This document shows positions 14,492 through 14,655 of a stretch of 14,655 bases of DNA, piece after piece. The notes beneath the pieces were generated by a model that did not search any database, had not been told where the DNA came from, and saw only the letters and a list, made by a program, of their open reading frames with translations. The stretch's first letter is position 1. Every line of letters begins with the position of its first letter. The DNA is taken from NCBI GenBank assembly GCA_045591885.1, contig JAZNTT010000033.1:1-14655 (forward strand). The letters are read 5' to 3'. The stretch comes from Colimorpha_A sp045591885 (GTDB taxonomy: Bacteria; Bacillota; Clostridia; Oscillospirales; CAG-272). Position numbers and translations under genes: made by a program.

Positions 14492-14636
14492 ATTCTGACA
14501 TGGTTCGGATAGGGCAAAGGCACAAGCCGTAGGACGGTATGACGGCGAGTGTTCCTATCGGGGCAGTCGGTAACTTAATAATACTAATTAAAACGGAAGG
14601 AGAGGTCCGCTTTTTTTCGGCGGACAAAACTACTTA
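14492..14636 (+). ncRNA. Structured 5' leader of unknown class
   Basis: About 145 bases between the candidate promoter and the next start codon that are richer in G/C and hairpins than their A/T-rich flanks. An outer stem GATAGG/CCTATC (14508-14513, 14554-14559) encloses an internal stem GCCGT/ACGGC (14526-14530, 14542-14546) or, alternatively, GGC/GCC (14519-14521, 14526-14528). An A/T stem TTAAT/ATTAA follows (14575-14579, 14587-14591). A purine-rich GGAAGGAGAGG (14595-14605) abuts a hairpin GTCCGC/GCGGAC with a T-rich loop (14605-14625). I could not match it to a riboswitch or ribosomal leader class from memory. The downstream gene begins MAKKKK. Confidence 0.5.
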
Positions 14637-14637
14637 A
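14539..14637 (+). CDS. Possible 32-codon upstream ORF coupled to the next gene
   Basis: An ATG at 14539 opens a 32-codon frame whose TAA (14635-14637) overlaps the next gene's ATG as TAATG, the arrangement used for translational coupling. A possible ribosome binding site AGGA (14531-14534) lies 4 bases upstream. The peptide, roughly starting MTASVPIGAVGN, resembles nothing I know, and the frame overlaps the predicted RNA structure, so it may be chance. Confidence 0.25.
   Translation: MTASVPIGAVGNLIILIKTEGEVRFFSADKTT
14605..14625 (+). promoter_or_regulatory. Hairpin between Shine-Dalgarno-like tract and start codon
   Basis: GTCCGC (14605-14610) pairs perfectly with GCGGAC (14620-14625). Folding it would bring the GGAGAGG tract, otherwise over 30 bases from the ATG at 14637, to about 11 bases from it. 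Unfolded, the site would be too far away, so the hairpin could control translation. It has no T tail after it, so it is not a terminator on this strand. Confidence 0.45.
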
Positions 14638-14655
14638 TGGCAAAAAAGAAAAAGA
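14637..14655 (+). CDS. 5' end of a lysine-rich protein (partial)
   Basis: Only six full codons are in the window: M-A-K-K-K-K. Several cytoplasmic and nucleic-acid-binding proteins in Clostridia begin this way, so the identity cannot be given. The start is inferred from its place after the leader and hairpin described at 14492-14636; the gene continues beyond the window. Confidence 0.5.

Noticed and set aside
14492..14580. Possible c-di-GMP-I (GEMM) riboswitch because of GGGCAAAGG, CACAAGCC and a GGGGCAGTCGGTAAC ending
   Set aside because: The order and pairing of the GEMM core (GGCAAACC...GG-GACGCAAAGCC...GGTTGCC) are not met: the bases after GGCAAA are GG instead of CC, and the GCC has no proper closing partner.

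Overview
The window looks like a chromosomal segment of an anaerobic, low-to-mid GC Gram-positive bacterium, most likely an uncultured gut Clostridia member (Oscillospirales-like). The evidence is the mix of genes: a deoxynucleotide triphosphohydrolase - DnaG - SigA cluster, a C+ (zinc) ribosomal protein L31, a YlmH S4 protein, rubrerythrin, a DUF3737 protein, strong AGGAGG-type ribosome binding sites and TTGxxx/TATAAT promoters. The taxon is inferred from gene content, not from a search. No mobile element, CRISPR array, tRNA or integrase was seen.

Layout. Positions 1-348 are the 3' end of a 23S rRNA, followed within 70 bases by an intrinsic terminator and no 5S gene. A two-gene operon follows (509-1931): an unrecognised protein and YlmH, an S4-domain ribosome-associated protein. 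rpmE (L31) has its own near-consensus promoter and is separated from hflX by two tandem hairpins. hflX overlaps a YigZ/IMPACT-family gene. A new promoter at 4346-4374 then drives what looks like a replication/transcription operon: dGTPase-like HD hydrolase, DNA primase, and the housekeeping sigma factor (4411-8319). A textbook promoter at 8344 precedes a solute-binding lipoprotein that has no transporter genes beside it. It is followed by a DUF3737 right-handed beta-helix protein and rubrerythrin, and a strong terminator.

On the minus strand, 13800-11674 encodes a 708-residue fusion of a sugar-phosphate nucleotidyltransferase, a left-handed hexapeptide helix and a phosphomannomutase-like region. 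The mutase part appears to have lost all its catalytic loops. Two small conserved-looking proteins converge at 14147-14150, sharing a TTAA for their stop codons. The window ends with a roughly 145-base leader that looks structured and precedes the start of a lysine-rich protein whose gene runs off the edge.

Most of the window is housekeeping: ribosome parts and ribosome-associated factors (23S, YlmH, L31, HflX, possibly YigZ), then replication and transcription initiation (DnaG, SigA). The parts least explained by known families are the degenerate mutase fusion, the leader at 14492-14636, the tandem hairpins ahead of hflX, and the hairpin cluster at 11574-11669.
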